The notes below the pieces were generated by a model. It made no database searches and was not told the DNA's origin. It was given only the letters and a program-made list of their open reading frames with translations. Shown piece by piece: positions 8,192 to 18,135 of a DNA stretch of 64,000 nucleotides. Location: NCBI RefSeq assembly GCF_016906995.1, contig NZ_JAFBBD010000007.1, forward strand, positions 1-64,000, in the 5' to 3' direction. The translations under genes were made by a program, and so were the position numbers. The DNA is from Spongiibacter marinus (GTDB lineage Bacteria > Pseudomonadota > Gammaproteobacteria > Pseudomonadales > Spongiibacteraceae). Position 1 is the stretch's first letter, and each line of letters opens with the position of its first letter.

Positions 8192-9992
8192 CCAACAACA
8201 CAGTGAGCGCGGTACCGCAAAGCTAGGTGTATTAAGGGCGATGCTTGGGTTTTTGAAGCCCTATCGCTGGCAGGTTATCGGTGCCAGCGTGGCGCTGATC
8301 TGCACGGCGGGGATCACGCTGTCCATCGGCCAGGGGCTGCGTTTGCTGGTGGATAATGGTTTCTCCAGCAACGCCAGTGAAGCGGCGCTAAACCAGGCCT
8401 TGGTGCTGTTTTTCGCACTGGTATTGCTGTTGGCGACCGGCACCTTTGTGCGTTTTTACCTGGTGTCCTGGATTGGCGAGCGCGTTAGTGCAGACCTGCG
8501 TAAAGCCGTGTTTGCCCATGTCGTCACCCTGCACCCCGGCTTTTTTGAAAGCCAGCTGAGTGGCGACATTCAATCCCGGATCACCACCGATACCAGCCTT
8601 CTGCAAACCGTGATCGGGTCCTCGGTGTCCATCGCCCTGCGCAACGCGCTGATGTTTATCGGCGGTTTAATCTGGCTGTTCATCAGCAACCCGAAGCTCA
8701 CGGCATTGGTAATGCTGAGTGTGCCGTTGGTAATTGTGCCCATCCTGGTGTTTGGTCGACGCGTACGGCGGCTGTCGCGCAGCAGTCAGGACAAGATCGC
8801 CAGTGTTGGCAGCTTTGTGGGCGAGGCAGTTAAAAATATCAAGCTTCTGCAAGCGTTTAACCATCAAACGCTTGATCGCAAAGCCTTTGATGGCCATGTA
8901 GAGGTGGCCTTCGATGTTGCCATCGTGCGCATTAAGCAGCGCGCATGGTTGTCGACGGTGGTGATTGTGCTGGTGTTAGGCGCCGTTACCGGCATGCTTT
9001 GGGTGGGTGGACACGATGTCCTGGCCGGCCGAATCAGTGGCGGTGAACTGGCGGCATTTATTTTCTATGCGGTGATGGTAGCTGCCTCCGTCGGTGCCAT
9101 TTCCGAAGTCTATGGTGACTTACAGCGAGCGGCGGGAGCGACCGAGCGCCTGCTGGAATTGTTGGCGGCAGAGAACCGTATATTGCCGCCAGCAGTCCCG
9201 TCGCATTTACCGGTGCCGGTGCGTGGCGATATCGATTTTAGGTCGGTGAGCTTTGCCTATGCCTCGCGGCCGGAACACCCGGCGATAAGCAATGTTAGTT
9301 TGAAGGTGCCGGCAGGTAGCAGTTTGGCGCTGGTAGGCAGTTCCGGGGCTGGCAAGTCAACGTTGATTGATTTGTTGCTGCGTTTCTACGATGTGAGTGA
9401 CGGGGCCATTTGCTTTGACGGCGTCGATATTCGCAATCTCGATCCGGACGAGTTACGTGCAAATATCGCGATGGTGCCGCAGCAGCCAGTGCTGTTCACT
9501 GGCTCGGTGGCCGACAATATTCGCTACGGCCGCCCAGATGCCAGCGATGCGGAGATAGTGTCCGCGGCTAAGGCAGCCTTTGCTCACGAATTTATTGAGC
9601 GTTTGCCCGAGGGCTATCAAAGTTTTGTGGGCGAAGGCGGGGTGCGGTTGTCGGGTGGTCAGCGTCAACGCGTCGCGATTGCCAGAGCAATATTGGCAGA
9701 CCCTAAACTGCTGTTGCTCGACGAGGCGACCAGTGCCCTGGACGCAGAAAGTGAATATCAAGTGCAGCAGGCGCTGGAAAGGTTGATGGAAGGCCGCACG
9801 ACGGTGGTGATTGCCCATCGCTTGGCAACCGTGATCAATGTCGATCGCATTGCGGTACTCGAAAATGGTGAGCTGGTTGCCAGTGGGCGTCACAGTGAAC
9901 TTTTGGTGCAGTCACCCCTCTACGCCCGTTGGGCGAGCTTGCAATTTGATGACGCCAATAATCAGGCGGCTTCGGCTGCCAGTGAATCATAG
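8184..9992 (+). CDS. ABC exporter, fused permease-ATPase (MsbA-like)
   Basis: A 602-residue half-transporter expected to work as an inner-membrane homodimer. About six transmembrane helices occupy residues 25-310 and an ATPase domain fills the rest. Walker A is GSSGAGKST near residue 385, the signature is LSGGQRQRVAIARAI, Walker B is LLLLDEATSALD and the switch His is VIAHRLATV. The type is that of lipid or drug exporters; the substrate is not shown by the sequence. I chose the ATG at 8184 with AAGGAGAGG in front; an upstream ATG at 8121 would overlap the previous gene further. It is not next to lpxK, so it is probably not the essential MsbA. Confidence 0.9.
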   Translation: MADQQHSERGTAKLGVLRAMLGFLKPYRWQVIGASVALICTAGITLSIGQGLRLLVDNGFSSNASEAALNQALVLFFALVLLLATGTFVRFYLVSWIGERVSADLRKAVFAHVVTLHPGFFESQLSGDIQSRITTDTSLLQTVIGSSVSIALRNALMFIGGLIWLFISNPKLTALVMLSVPLVIVPILVFGRRVRRLSRSSQDKIASVGSFVGEAVKNIKLLQAFNHQTLDRKAFDGHVEVAFDVAIVRIKQRAWLSTVVIVLVLGAVTGMLWVGGHDVLAGRISGGELAAFIFYAVMVAASVGAISEVYGDLQRAAGATERLLELLAAENRILPPAVPSHLPVPVRGDIDFRSVSFAYASRPEHPAISNVSLKVPAGSSLALVGSSGAGKSTLIDLLLRFYDVSDGAICFDGVDIRNLDPDELRANIAMVPQQPVLFTGSVADNIRYGRPDASDAEIVSAAKAAFAHEFIERLPEGYQSFVGEGGVRLSGGQRQRVAIARAILADPKLLLLDEATSALDAESEYQVQQALERLMEGRTTVVIAHRLATVINVDRIAVLENGELVASGRHSELLVQSPLYARWASLQFDDANNQAASAASES

Positions 9993-10021
9993 CGGCCGGG
10001 CCGCAGTATAAAGGGAGAGCA

Positions 10022-11041
10022 GTGTTGAAATTTGCCGGTAGTCATATTCTCTCTATCAGTCAGTTTGAGCGCGAAGATATAGAGCGCGTGTTTGCGGTGG
10101 CCGATCGCATGGCGCCCTATGCGCACCGCGAGCGTATTACCAAGGTGCTCGATGGGGCAATTCTGGGGAATATGTTCTTTGAGCCCTCCACACGAACGCG
10201 GGTGAGTTTTGGCTGCGCCTTTAACTTACTCGGCGGTGAGGTGCGTGAAACCACGGGCTTTGAAAGCTCGGCCATTGCCAAAGGCGAATCGCTGTACGAT
10301 ACCGCGCGGGTACTCAGTGGTTACAGCGACGTGATCGTCATGCGTCACCCGGCTTCGGGCTCGGTATCGGAGTTTGCGGCGGCCAGCCGCGTGCCGGTGA
10401 TTAATGGCGGCGATGGCGCCAATGAGCACCCCAGCCAGGCGCTATTGGACCTGTACACTATTCGTAAAGAGTTGCTGCACCAAGGGCGCAGTGATCTGGA
10501 TGGCTTGCGGATCGCGATGATTGGCGATCTGAAATACGGCCGAACGGTACACTCACTCTGCAAATTGCTGGGCTTGTATAACAATGTCCATATTGTGTTG
10601 ATTTCGCCGGATGAACTGAAAATGCCCGGTGAAATTGTTGATGCCCTGCGCAGCGCTGGCCACACGGTGAGTGAATCCGATGTGATGGAGGGCAGCCTTG
10701 CCAAGGTGGATATTGCTTACTCCACTCGCATTCAGGAAGAGCGCTTTGCAAGCAAGGCTGAAGCCGATATGTATCGCGGCCGCTATCGTTTGAATCAGGC
10801 AATCTACACTCGCTACTGCGAACCCAATACGGTGATTATGCACCCGCTGCCCCGCGATTCGCGTCAAGAAGCCAACGAGCTGGACAACGACCTGAATGAC
10901 AACCCTAACCTGGCAATCTTTCGTCAGGCGGACAATGGCGTGCTGGTGCGCATGGCATTGTTTGCGATGATCTTGGATGTCGTCGATCAAGTGGATAAAT
11001 CGGCGCGGGATGTGAATTGGTACACCGAAAGGCGCTTCTGA
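10022..11041 (+). CDS. pyrB: Aspartate carbamoyltransferase
   Basis: Catalyses carbamoyl phosphate plus aspartate to carbamoyl-aspartate, the committed step of pyrimidine synthesis; 339 residues. The carbamoyl-phosphate loop FEPSTRTRVSF, the active-site Lys in AIAKGES, the RHPASGS segment, HPSQALLDLYTI and HPLPRD are all present. The protein carries an extra stretch after HPLPRD (SRQEANELDNDLN) compared with E. coli PyrB. No pyrI regulatory subunit and no pyrC-like partner are adjacent. The GTG start has AAAGGGAGAG just upstream. Its stop overlaps the nudF start by one base. Confidence 0.92.
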   Translation: MLKFAGSHILSISQFEREDIERVFAVADRMAPYAHRERITKVLDGAILGNMFFEPSTRTRVSFGCAFNLLGGEVRETTGFESSAIAKGESLYDTARVLSGYSDVIVMRHPASGSVSEFAAASRVPVINGGDGANEHPSQALLDLYTIRKELLHQGRSDLDGLRIAMIGDLKYGRTVHSLCKLLGLYNNVHIVLISPDELKMPGEIVDALRSAGHTVSESDVMEGSLAKVDIAYSTRIQEERFASKAEADMYRGRYRLNQAIYTRYCEPNTVIMHPLPRDSRQEANELDNDLNDNPNLAIFRQADNGVLVRMALFAMILDVVDQVDKSARDVNWYTERRF

Positions 11042-11649
11042 TGAGCCGTTTTGGTCGCGACGATGTCGAGGTGCTGGAAAAACGCAGCGCCTGGAAAGGT
11101 TTCTTTGAAATTCGCCAGCTGCGCCTGCGCCACCGACTGTTTGCCGGCGGCTGGGGCAAGCCGCTTAATCGCGAGCTTTTCGTGCGCGGTGCGGCGGTCG
11201 GCATGCTCCCCTATGACCCCGAGCGCGATGAGGTGCTGTTTGTCGAGCAATTCCGGGTTGGCGCCCTCGACAGCGGCGATTCGCCCTGGTTGCAGGAACT
11301 CGTGGCGGGAATTATTGATACCGATGAAGCGCCCGAACAGGTCGCGCGGCGCGAAGCGCACGAGGAAGCCGGGTTAACGGTATCTGAGCTGGAACCGATA
11401 GCGGAGTATTTTTCCTCGCCCGGCGGCAGCGACGAATATTTTTACCTGTACTGCGGCCGCTGCAATCTGGCGGATGCCGGCGGCCTTCACGGCTTGCCGG
11501 GCGAAGGCGAAGACATTCGCGCCAAGGTCTACGGTTTTGACCAGGCGATGCAAATGCTCGCCGACGGCGAGATTAATAACGCCCACAGCCTGATCGCCCT
11601 ACTGTGGCTGCAGCGCCATCGACAGCGCCTTCGTGAGGCCTGGCAATGA
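11041..11649 (+). CDS. nudF: ADP-ribose pyrophosphatase (Nudix hydrolase)
   Basis: A 202-residue Nudix enzyme that hydrolyses ADP-ribose to AMP and ribose-5-phosphate. The Nudix box GX5EX7REUXEEXGU is complete at residues 90-112 (GIIDTDEAPEQVARREAHEE followed by AGL). FVEQFRVGA before it and FSSPGGSDE after it are typical of NudF/TrgB. The ATG overlaps the last base of the pyrB stop codon (TGATG), and the gene runs into murJ with a 4-base overlap, so pyrB-nudF-murJ are probably co-transcribed. An in-frame start at 11017 is less likely because it would lie inside pyrB. Confidence 0.93.
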   Translation: MSRFGRDDVEVLEKRSAWKGFFEIRQLRLRHRLFAGGWGKPLNRELFVRGAAVGMLPYDPERDEVLFVEQFRVGALDSGDSPWLQELVAGIIDTDEAPEQVARREAHEEAGLTVSELEPIAEYFSSPGGSDEYFYLYCGRCNLADAGGLHGLPGEGEDIRAKVYGFDQAMQMLADGEINNAHSLIALLWLQRHRQRLREAWQ

Positions 11650-13235
11650 GTGAGGCAGAGGCTCCTCGCGGCGGCGGACTATTGCGCTCCAGTCTGGTGG
11701 TGGGCGCCATGACGATGTTGTCGCGGGTGTTGGGATTGGCGCGCGACGTGGTCATTGCGGTGGTGCTCGGCGCCAGCGCAAACGCCGATGCTTTCTTTGT
11801 CGCCTTTAAGATCCCCAATTTTCTACGCCGCTTATTTGCCGAGGGCGCTTTTGCCCAGGCCTTTGTGCCCGTACTGTCAGAATATCGGGAGCAGCGTGAC
11901 CACGCCGCTGTACGAGAACTGCTCAATCGCGTGGTGGGCGCATTGGGTGGGGTGCTGTTGTGTCTAACGATTCTCGCCGTGGTTGCCGCGCCGATGGTGG
12001 CGTCGATCTTTGCGCCGGGGTTTCGCGACGATCCGCTGAAGTTCCAGCTGACCACAGAGATGATTCGCATCACCTTTCCGTATTTGATGCTGATTTCACT
12101 GACCGGTTTTGCCGGGGCTGTTCTCAACAGTTATGGGCGTTTCGCGGTGCCCGCGTTTACGCCGGTGTTGCTCAATGTCTGTTTGATTACCGCTGCCGTG
12201 GTGGCCGCGCCATATTTTGACGAGCCTGCGATGGCGCTGGCCTGGGGTGTGCTCATGGCGGGTTGTGTGCAGTTGTTGTTCCAGCTGCCGTTCTTGCAGC
12301 GCCTGCACCTGCTGCCAACACCGCAGTGGCGATGGGGCGATGAGGGCGTACAGCGCATTGTGCAGCTTATGCTGCCGGCAATGTTCGGTGTATCAGTCAG
12401 CCAGATAAACCTGCTGCTCGATACGGTGCTGGCATCTTTTTTACCCACTGGCAGTATCTCCTGGCTGTATTACTCCGATCGCTTGGTAGAGCTGCCCCTC
12501 GGTGTGTTCGCCATTGCCATCGCGACGGTGATCTTGCCCAAATTGTCTCGCCAGCGAGCCGGTGGCGACGAGCTAGCATTCTCACAGACCCTGGATTGGG
12601 CGCTGCGTGGTGTGTTGCTGATGGCGCTTCCTGCGGCGGCGGCGTTGTTGATCCTCGCCGAGCCAATACTGATTACGCTGTTTCAGTACGGTGAGTTGCA
12701 AAGCCGCGATGTCGCCATGGCCGCGCTGAGCCTGCGCGCGTACACATTGGGCCTCATCGCCTTTATGTTGATCAAAGTATTAGCGCCCGGATTTTTTGCC
12801 TGCCAGGATACCAAAACACCGGTAAAAATCGGCATATACGCGATGGTGGCGAATATGGTGTTTAATATCGCCTTAGTCGTTCCCTTGCATTATTACCTTC
12901 AAATTGGCCACGTAGGGCTGGCCCTGGCCACCGCCATGTCGGCGTGGCTCAATGCCATGTTGCTGCTGCGTGGCTTGCTGGCGCGCCAGGTGTATCGCCC
13001 CGCGGCAGGCTGGCTGCGATACACGCTACAGCTCTGTGTTCCCGTGGTGCTAATGTCGGCGTTGTTGCTGCTGTGCCGCGCGCAAATCAGCGATTGGTCG
13101 CTGTGGTCTGCCTGGCAGCGGGCGGCGGTGCTCGGCGGCGTTTGTGCAGCAGGCGGCGTGACCTACCTGCTGGGTTTGCTGCTTATGGGGCTGCGGCCCG
13201 CACAGTTGCGCGGCGGCGCTAACCCGCCGACTTAA
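11646..13235 (+). CDS. murJ: Lipid II flippase MurJ
   Basis: An essential inner-membrane flippase that moves lipid-linked peptidoglycan precursors to the periplasm; 529 residues with about 14 transmembrane helices, slightly longer than E. coli MurJ (511). The N-terminal TMLSRVLGLARDVVIA, DAFFVAFKIPNFLRRLFAEG and AFVPVLSEY are hallmark MurJ sequences carrying conserved Arg residues of the central cavity. Further landmarks are YYSDRLVELPLGVFAIAIAT and AYTLGLIAFMLIKVLAPGFF. The start overlaps nudF (ATGA). The position upstream of ribF matches the Pseudomonas order. Confidence 0.95.
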   Translation: MSEAEAPRGGGLLRSSLVVGAMTMLSRVLGLARDVVIAVVLGASANADAFFVAFKIPNFLRRLFAEGAFAQAFVPVLSEYREQRDHAAVRELLNRVVGALGGVLLCLTILAVVAAPMVASIFAPGFRDDPLKFQLTTEMIRITFPYLMLISLTGFAGAVLNSYGRFAVPAFTPVLLNVCLITAAVVAAPYFDEPAMALAWGVLMAGCVQLLFQLPFLQRLHLLPTPQWRWGDEGVQRIVQLMLPAMFGVSVSQINLLLDTVLASFLPTGSISWLYYSDRLVELPLGVFAIAIATVILPKLSRQRAGGDELAFSQTLDWALRGVLLMALPAAAALLILAEPILITLFQYGELQSRDVAMAALSLRAYTLGLIAFMLIKVLAPGFFACQDTKTPVKIGIYAMVANMVFNIALVVPLHYYLQIGHVGLALATAMSAWLNAMLLLRGLLARQVYRPAAGWLRYTLQLCVPVVLMSALLLLCRAQISDWSLWSAWQRAAVLGGVCAAGGVTYLLGLLLMGLRPAQLRGGANPPT

Positions 13236-13241
13236 GCGTTT

Positions 13242-13268
13242 TTGTCACGTGGCTGAGTAAGTTATAAT
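13242..13268 (+). promoter_or_regulatory. Candidate sigma-70 promoter for ribF-ileS-lspA
   Basis: TTGTCA (13242-13247) and a perfect TATAAT (13263-13268) lie in the only sizeable gap of this stretch. The 15-base spacer is short, so the -35 assignment is weak while the -10 is convincing. Confidence 0.4.
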
Positions 13269-13337
13269 CAGTCGCTTTATTACTGCTCGGCGCATTCACT
13301 GGCGACTTCGTCGCGGTGCTGACAGCGGGGCGTGCAT

Positions 13338-14285
13338 ATGGGGTCGGCCACAGGCATGGAGTTAATCCGCGGATTTCACAATTTCCGCCCGCGTCATCGC
13401 GGCTGCGTTGCTACGATTGGCGCTTTTGACGGCGTTCATCGCGGTCACCAGGCGGTGCTGCGGCAGCTGATTGATAAGAGTCGGGAGTACGGCCTGCCCT
13501 CAACAGTGGTATTGTTCGAACCCCTGCCGCGAGAATTCCTAGCGCCGGATGCCGCGCCGCCACGGCTGATGTCATTTCGTGAAAAGTTTGAGGCGATTCG
13601 CGACCTGGGTATTGATCGTGTGGTTCGCATTCGCTTTAACAACGCGTTGCGCAATATGAGCGCAGACGAGTTTATAACCAGCCTGTTTGTTAAAAATCTG
13701 GGTGCGAAATACATCGTTGTTGGTGATGACCTGCGCTTTGGTCGCGACCGAAGCGGTGATTTCGACCTGTTGCGTAAGTACGGCGCTCGCGACGGCTTTG
13801 ACGTGATGGACACCGCGACCTTGCTTCACGAAGGTGAGCGAGTAAGCAGTACGCGGATTCGCGAAGTGCTGGGGCAGGGCGACTTCGCCCTTGCTGAGCA
13901 TCTGTTGGGCCGCCCTTATAGTATTGCCGGGCGGGTGATTGTCGGTCAGCAACTTGGTCGTACCATTGGTGCGCCGACGGCGAATATCCAATTGCGCCGC
14001 CTGCGCTCGCCGCTGTCAGGCGTGTTTGCCGTGCAAGTTGCAGGCGTGTCGGATTCTCTGCTGCCGGCGGTCGCTAACGTTGGGGTTCGCCCAACGGTGG
14101 GCGATTTGAGCAAGGCCATACTCGAAGTGCATTTATTGGATTTTGAAGGCGATCTGTATCGCCGCAATATCCGCGTGTTGTTTAGAGAAAAACTGCGCAA
14201 CGAAATTAAATTTGATGGTATCGACGCCTTGAGCGAGCAAATTTCTCGCGACATCGCGCAGGCGCGACGATTCTTCTCCCTTTAA
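13338..14285 (+). CDS. ribF: Bifunctional riboflavin kinase / FAD synthetase
   Basis: Makes FMN from riboflavin and FAD from FMN; about 315 residues. The N-terminal adenylyltransferase domain shows CVATIGAFDGVHRGHQAVL (HxGH-type site) and VVGDDLRFGRDRSGD. The C-terminal kinase domain shows GRVIVGQQLGRTIGAPTANI with the PTAN motif. The ATG at 13338 is favoured by GCGGGG eight bases upstream. Homologues usually begin at M-E/Q-L-I/V-R-G, which would be the ATG at 13356, but that codon has no ribosome site at proper spacing. A GTG at 13332 is a third option. Next to ileS, as in Pseudomonas. Confidence 0.93.
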   Translation: MGSATGMELIRGFHNFRPRHRGCVATIGAFDGVHRGHQAVLRQLIDKSREYGLPSTVVLFEPLPREFLAPDAAPPRLMSFREKFEAIRDLGIDRVVRIRFNNALRNMSADEFITSLFVKNLGAKYIVVGDDLRFGRDRSGDFDLLRKYGARDGFDVMDTATLLHEGERVSSTRIREVLGQGDFALAEHLLGRPYSIAGRVIVGQQLGRTIGAPTANIQLRRLRSPLSGVFAVQVAGVSDSLLPAVANVGVRPTVGDLSKAILEVHLLDFEGDLYRRNIRVLFREKLRNEIKFDGIDALSEQISRDIAQARRFFSL

Positions 14286-14321
14286 CTTTTCCCTATTGCC
14301 GGGCCTTTAAGACTAGCTTTT

Positions 14322-17141
14322 ATGAGTGATTACAAGCACACCCTGAACCTGCCAAAAACGGATTTTGCCATGAAGGCAAATTTGGCGAATCGTGAGCCGC
14401 AAGCGTTAAAGCGCTGGTACGACGAGGACTACTACGGCCAGATTCGCCGCGCGCGCGCCGGGCGGGAAAAGTTTGTACTGCACGATGGCCCTCCGTATGC
14501 CAACGGCGATATCCATATCGGCCATGCGGTTAATAAAATCCTGAAAGATATGATCGTTAAGTCTCGCACGCTAAGCGGCTTCGATGCCCCCTATGTGCCG
14601 GGCTGGGACTGTCACGGCTTGCCGATCGAGCTCAATGTCGAGAAAAAAGTGGGCAAGGTCGGGCGCAAGGTTGACGCCGCCACTTTTCGTCAGAAGTGTC
14701 GCGACTATGCCTACAAACAGGTCGATGGCCAGCGAGAGGGTTTTAAGCGGCTCGGTGTGCTGGGTGATTGGGATAATCCCTACCTGACGATGAGCTTCGA
14801 CTTTGAAGCCAATATCATTCGCGCCCTTGGCAAAATTGTTGAAAACGGCCATCTGCACAAGGGTTTCAAACCCGTGCATTGGTGTATGGACTGCGGCTCG
14901 GCGCTGGCCGAAGCCGAGGTGGAGTACAAAGACAAGACGTCGCCGGCGATTGATGTGCTGTTCCCTGTGGTGGACGCCGCGGATGCTCGCCAGCGCTGCG
15001 GGCTTGCCGATAGCGCTGACGGCGCAATGAATCTGGTAATTTGGACCACAACGCCGTGGACCATTCCGGCGAATATGGCTGTGTGCCTGCATGCCGAGCT
15101 GGACTACGTTTGGTTGTCCTATCAACGAGACGGCAACGCAGAGTTACTGCTGGTTGCTGAGGCCCTGCAGGAGTCCGTGACGAAGCGTGCGGGTATTACT
15201 GATTACGCGGTGGTTGGCCAGTGCAAAGGAGCGGCGTTGGAGAACCTCGCTCTGCAGCACCCCTTGTATGCGCGCCAGGTCCCGGTGATTTTGGGTGAGC
15301 ACGTCACCACTGATGCGGGTACCGGCGCAGTGCACACCGCGCCAGCCCACGGCCAAGATGACTTTGTTGTCGGTCAGAAATATGGCTTGGATGTGTACAA
15401 CCCCGTTGCGGCCAATGGTACCTACATCGAAGGTACGGAATTATTCGCCGGTCAGCATGTGTTTAAAGCTAACGAACAGGTGATCGCGGCACTGCAAGAG
15501 CGCGGTAGCTTGTTGCACAACGAGTCCTACGAGCACAGCTATCCGCATTGCTGGCGGCATAAATCGCCAATCATCTTTCGCGCGACCCCGCAGTGGTTTA
15601 TCAGCATGAAGCAGGGCGGCCTGCTCGACAAAGCCATGGCCGAAGTGGATGCGGTGAACTGGATGCCAGGCTGGGGCCGGGCGCGTATTGAGTCGATGAT
15701 GGGTGAGCGGCCCGACTGGTGTATCTCGCGTCAGCGTACCTGGGGCGCACCCATCGCCCTGTTTGTTCATAAAGAAAGCGCTGAACTGCATCCGCGAACG
15801 CCAGAACTGATCGAGCAGATTGCCGAGCGAGTGGAGCAGGGGGGCATTCAGGCCTGGTTTGACCTAGACGCTGCCGAGCTGCTGGGCGACGAGGCGCAGA
15901 GCTACGATAAGGTCGCGGATACCCTCGATGTATGGTTTGACTCCGGTGTTACGCACTACGCCGTATTGGCTCAGCGTGAGGAGCTGGCCTTCCCCGCAGA
16001 TTTGTACCTTGAAGGCTCTGACCAGCACCGCGGCTGGTTCCAGTCCTCGATGCTCACTTCGGTGGCGGCGCAGGGCTGCGCGCCCTATAAGTCAGTGCTG
16101 ACACATGGCTTCACGGTGGATGCCAACGGGAGAAAAATGTCCAAGTCCTTGGGCAATGTGGTGGCGCCACAGGAAGTGATGAATAAGCTGGGCGCAGACA
16201 TTCTCCGTCTTTGGGTGGCGGCGACCGACTACCGCAATGAGATGACGGTATCGGATGAGATATTTAAACGCACCGCCGATTCCTACCGGCGCATCCGCAA
16301 CACCGCGCGCTTCCTGCTTGCCAATATGGCAGGTTTTGAGCCGGGTGAGCATGCGCTGGCCAGCGACGAGATGCTCGCGCTGGATAAGTGGATCGTCCAT
16401 CGCGCTGCGGTTTTGCAAGATGAACTGCTGGCCGCCTACGATGCTTATCAATTCCACGTGGTATACCAAAAGTTGCACAACTTCTGTGTGCTGGAGTTGG
16501 GCGGCTTCTATTTGGATATTATCAAAGACCGCCAGTACACCACGCCGGAAAACAGCCAGTCTCGGCGTTCGGCGCAAACGGCGCTGTACCACATTGCTGA
16601 GGCGCTGACGCGCTGGATCGCGCCGATTCTTAGCTTTACCGCCGACGAGCTGTGGCAGGTTCTGCCCGGCGAGCATCAAGGGCCGGTATTTGCCGCTGAA
16701 TGGTACCAGGGCCTGCAAAAACTCTCGGACGATGACGAGATGGGCGACGCCTTTTGGCAGCGTGTGCAGAGCGTGAAAACGGCGGTCAATAAAGTGCTGG
16801 AAAACGCCCGTAACGAGGGCATTGTGGGCGGCTCCCTGCAGGCTGAAGTGACGCTGTTTTGTGACGATGAATTGATCGAGACGCTGTCGGCGCTCGGTGA
16901 TGAGCTGCGCTTTGTGTTGATCACCTCTTCAGCCATGCTCGCACCGATTTCCGCGGCGAACGAGGCTGAGACGACAGAGCTGGAGGGCTTACAGGTACGC
17001 GTTGGCGCCAGTGAAGGCATGAAATGTACGCGCTGCTGGCACTATCGCGAAGACGTTGGTCAGTCGACGACGCATCCAGAACTGTGTTTCCGCTGTATAG
17101 ATAACGTCGATGGTGATGGTGAGGTCCGCCACTATGCCTAA
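14322..17141 (+). CDS. ileS: Isoleucyl-tRNA synthetase
   Basis: Charges tRNA-Ile; 939 residues, the length of the E. coli enzyme (938). The class I motifs are HIGH in [12 protein letters not shown] (about residue 64) and KMSKS in [10 protein letters not shown] (about residue 604). The editing domain carries [11 protein letters not shown] and [17 protein letters not shown]-terminal zinc finger is formed by [10 protein letters not shown] and CFRCI (about residues 901-925). The zinc finger and length mark the bacterial type I enzyme, normally mupirocin-sensitive. lspA starts 8 bases before the end of this gene. Confidence 0.97.
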   Translation: MSDYKHTLNLPKTDFAMKANLANREPQALKRWYDEDYYGQIRRARAGREKFVLHDGPPYANGDIHIGHAVNKILKDMIVKSRTLSGFDAPYVPGWDCHGLPIELNVEKKVGKVGRKVDAATFRQKCRDYAYKQVDGQREGFKRLGVLGDWDNPYLTMSFDFEANIIRALGKIVENGHLHKGFKPVHWCMDCGSALAEAEVEYKDKTSPAIDVLFPVVDAADARQRCGLADSADGAMNLVIWTTTPWTIPANMAVCLHAELDYVWLSYQRDGNAELLLVAEALQESVTKRAGITDYAVVGQCKGAALENLALQHPLYARQVPVILGEHVTTDAGTGAVHTAPAHGQDDFVVGQKYGLDVYNPVAANGTYIEGTELFAGQHVFKANEQVIAALQERGSLLHNESYEHSYPHCWRHKSPIIFRATPQWFISMKQGGLLDKAMAEVDAVNWMPGWGRARIESMMGERPDWCISRQRTWGAPIALFVHKESAELHPRTPELIEQIAERVEQGGIQAWFDLDAAELLGDEAQSYDKVADTLDVWFDSGVTHYAVLAQREELAFPADLYLEGSDQHRGWFQSSMLTSVAAQGCAPYKSVLTHGFTVDANGRKMSKSLGNVVAPQEVMNKLGADILRLWVAATDYRNEMTVSDEIFKRTADSYRRIRNTARFLLANMAGFEPGEHALASDEMLALDKWIVHRAAVLQDELLAAYDAYQFHVVYQKLHNFCVLELGGFYLDIIKDRQYTTPENSQSRRSAQTALYHIAEALTRWIAPILSFTADELWQVLPGEHQGPVFAAEWYQGLQKLSDDDEMGDAFWQRVQSVKTAVNKVLENARNEGIVGGSLQAEVTLFCDDELIETLSALGDELRFVLITSSAMLAPISAANEAETTELEGLQVRVGASEGMKCTRCWHYREDVGQSTTHPELCFRCIDNVDGDGEVRHYA

Positions 17142-17640
17142 TAGCGGCGCTGCGCAGCAGCGGCGGGGGCGATTGCTGTGGGGGATATTTGCCGCGGTTA
17201 TTGTTCTGGTCGATCAAATTACCAAGGTTTGGGCCGACGCCAGTTTGGTGTATGGGCAGCCAAACCCCGTGTTGCCGGTGCTGGATATTACGCTGCACTA
17301 CAACCCTGGAGCCGCTTTTAGCTTTTTGAGCGATGCCGGGGGATGGCAGCGTTGGTTTTTTACCGTTATCTCCGCGGCGGTAAGCGTTTACTTACTTGTG
17401 TGGCTAATGAAGCTGCGCCGACAGCAGTGGCTGTTGTCGATGGCACTGACCTTAGTGCTGGGTGGTGCGCTGGGAAACCTGTGGGACAGGGTTCGCCTCG
17501 GCCATGTTATTGATTTTATTTCGGTGCACTGGGGTAACGCGTATTTCCCCACGTTCAATATTGCCGATGCGGCGATATCGGTGGGTGCCGTGCTGTTAAT
17601 CATCGATACGTTTATTCATTCAGATGCCGGCGACAAGTAA
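17134..17640 (+). CDS. lspA: Lipoprotein signal peptidase II
   Basis: Inner-membrane aspartyl protease that removes signal peptides from diacylglyceryl-modified prolipoproteins; 168 residues with four transmembrane helices. The family motifs are VDQITKVW (first conserved Asp region), [28 protein letters not shown] with catalytic Asp and [11 protein letters not shown] with the second catalytic Asp. The ATG at 17134 lies inside ileS behind GGTGAGGT, so translation is probably coupled; in-frame upstream starts lie deeper in ileS. Confidence 0.95.
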   Translation: MPNSGAAQQRRGRLLWGIFAAVIVLVDQITKVWADASLVYGQPNPVLPVLDITLHYNPGAAFSFLSDAGGWQRWFFTVISAAVSVYLLVWLMKLRRQQWLLSMALTLVLGGALGNLWDRVRLGHVIDFISVHWGNAYFPTFNIADAAISVGAVLLIIDTFIHSDAGDK

Positions 17641-17670
17641 GGTCGGCATAGCGCTAACAGAGAAGCGATT

Positions 17671-18132
17671 ATGACTATTGCGATTGGTCCGGGAACCGCC
17701 GTCACCCTGCATTTTGCTCTACTGATGGAGGATGGTAGCGAGGTGGACTCCACCTTCGAGCGCGGCCCGGCGAGCTTCGTATTCGGAGACGGTAATTTGC
17801 TCCCCGGTGTGGAGGCGAAGCTGCAAGGCTTAACGGCAGGTCAGCAAGCGACGCTGACACTCGCCCCCGAAGATGCATTCGGCCAGCGCAACCCTGCAAA
17901 TATCCAGCGTATGCCACGCAGCCAGTTTGCGGATATTGAACTCAGTGAAGGCCTGGTACTCAATTTTGCTGACGCAGCGAATACTGAGCTTCCTGGCGTG
18001 GTAAGCGCGATTGATGATGAGCAGGTCGAGATTGACTTTAATCACCCCTTGGCGGGGCAGCAGCTCGGTTTCCGCGTTGAGATTCTCGACGTGCAGGTCC
18101 ATGCTGGCGATGAAGAGGCCGGTGCGGAGTAA
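17671..18132 (+). CDS. fkpB: FKBP-type peptidyl-prolyl isomerase (SlpA type)
   Basis: A 153-residue cytoplasmic prolyl isomerase and chaperone of the SlpA/SlyD branch. VTLHFALLMEDGSEVDSTFE, the FVFGDGNLLPGVEAKLQGL segment and the inserted-flap part LTLAPEDAFGQRNPANIQ are characteristic. Unlike SlyD it lacks a His/Cys-rich metal-binding tail. It sits 30 bases after lspA and 3 bases before ispH, in the classic lspA-fkpB-ispH order. Confidence 0.93.
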   Translation: MTIAIGPGTAVTLHFALLMEDGSEVDSTFERGPASFVFGDGNLLPGVEAKLQGLTAGQQATLTLAPEDAFGQRNPANIQRMPRSQFADIELSEGLVLNFADAANTELPGVVSAIDDEQVEIDFNHPLAGQQLGFRVEILDVQVHAGDEEAGAE

Positions 18133-18135
18133 ACC

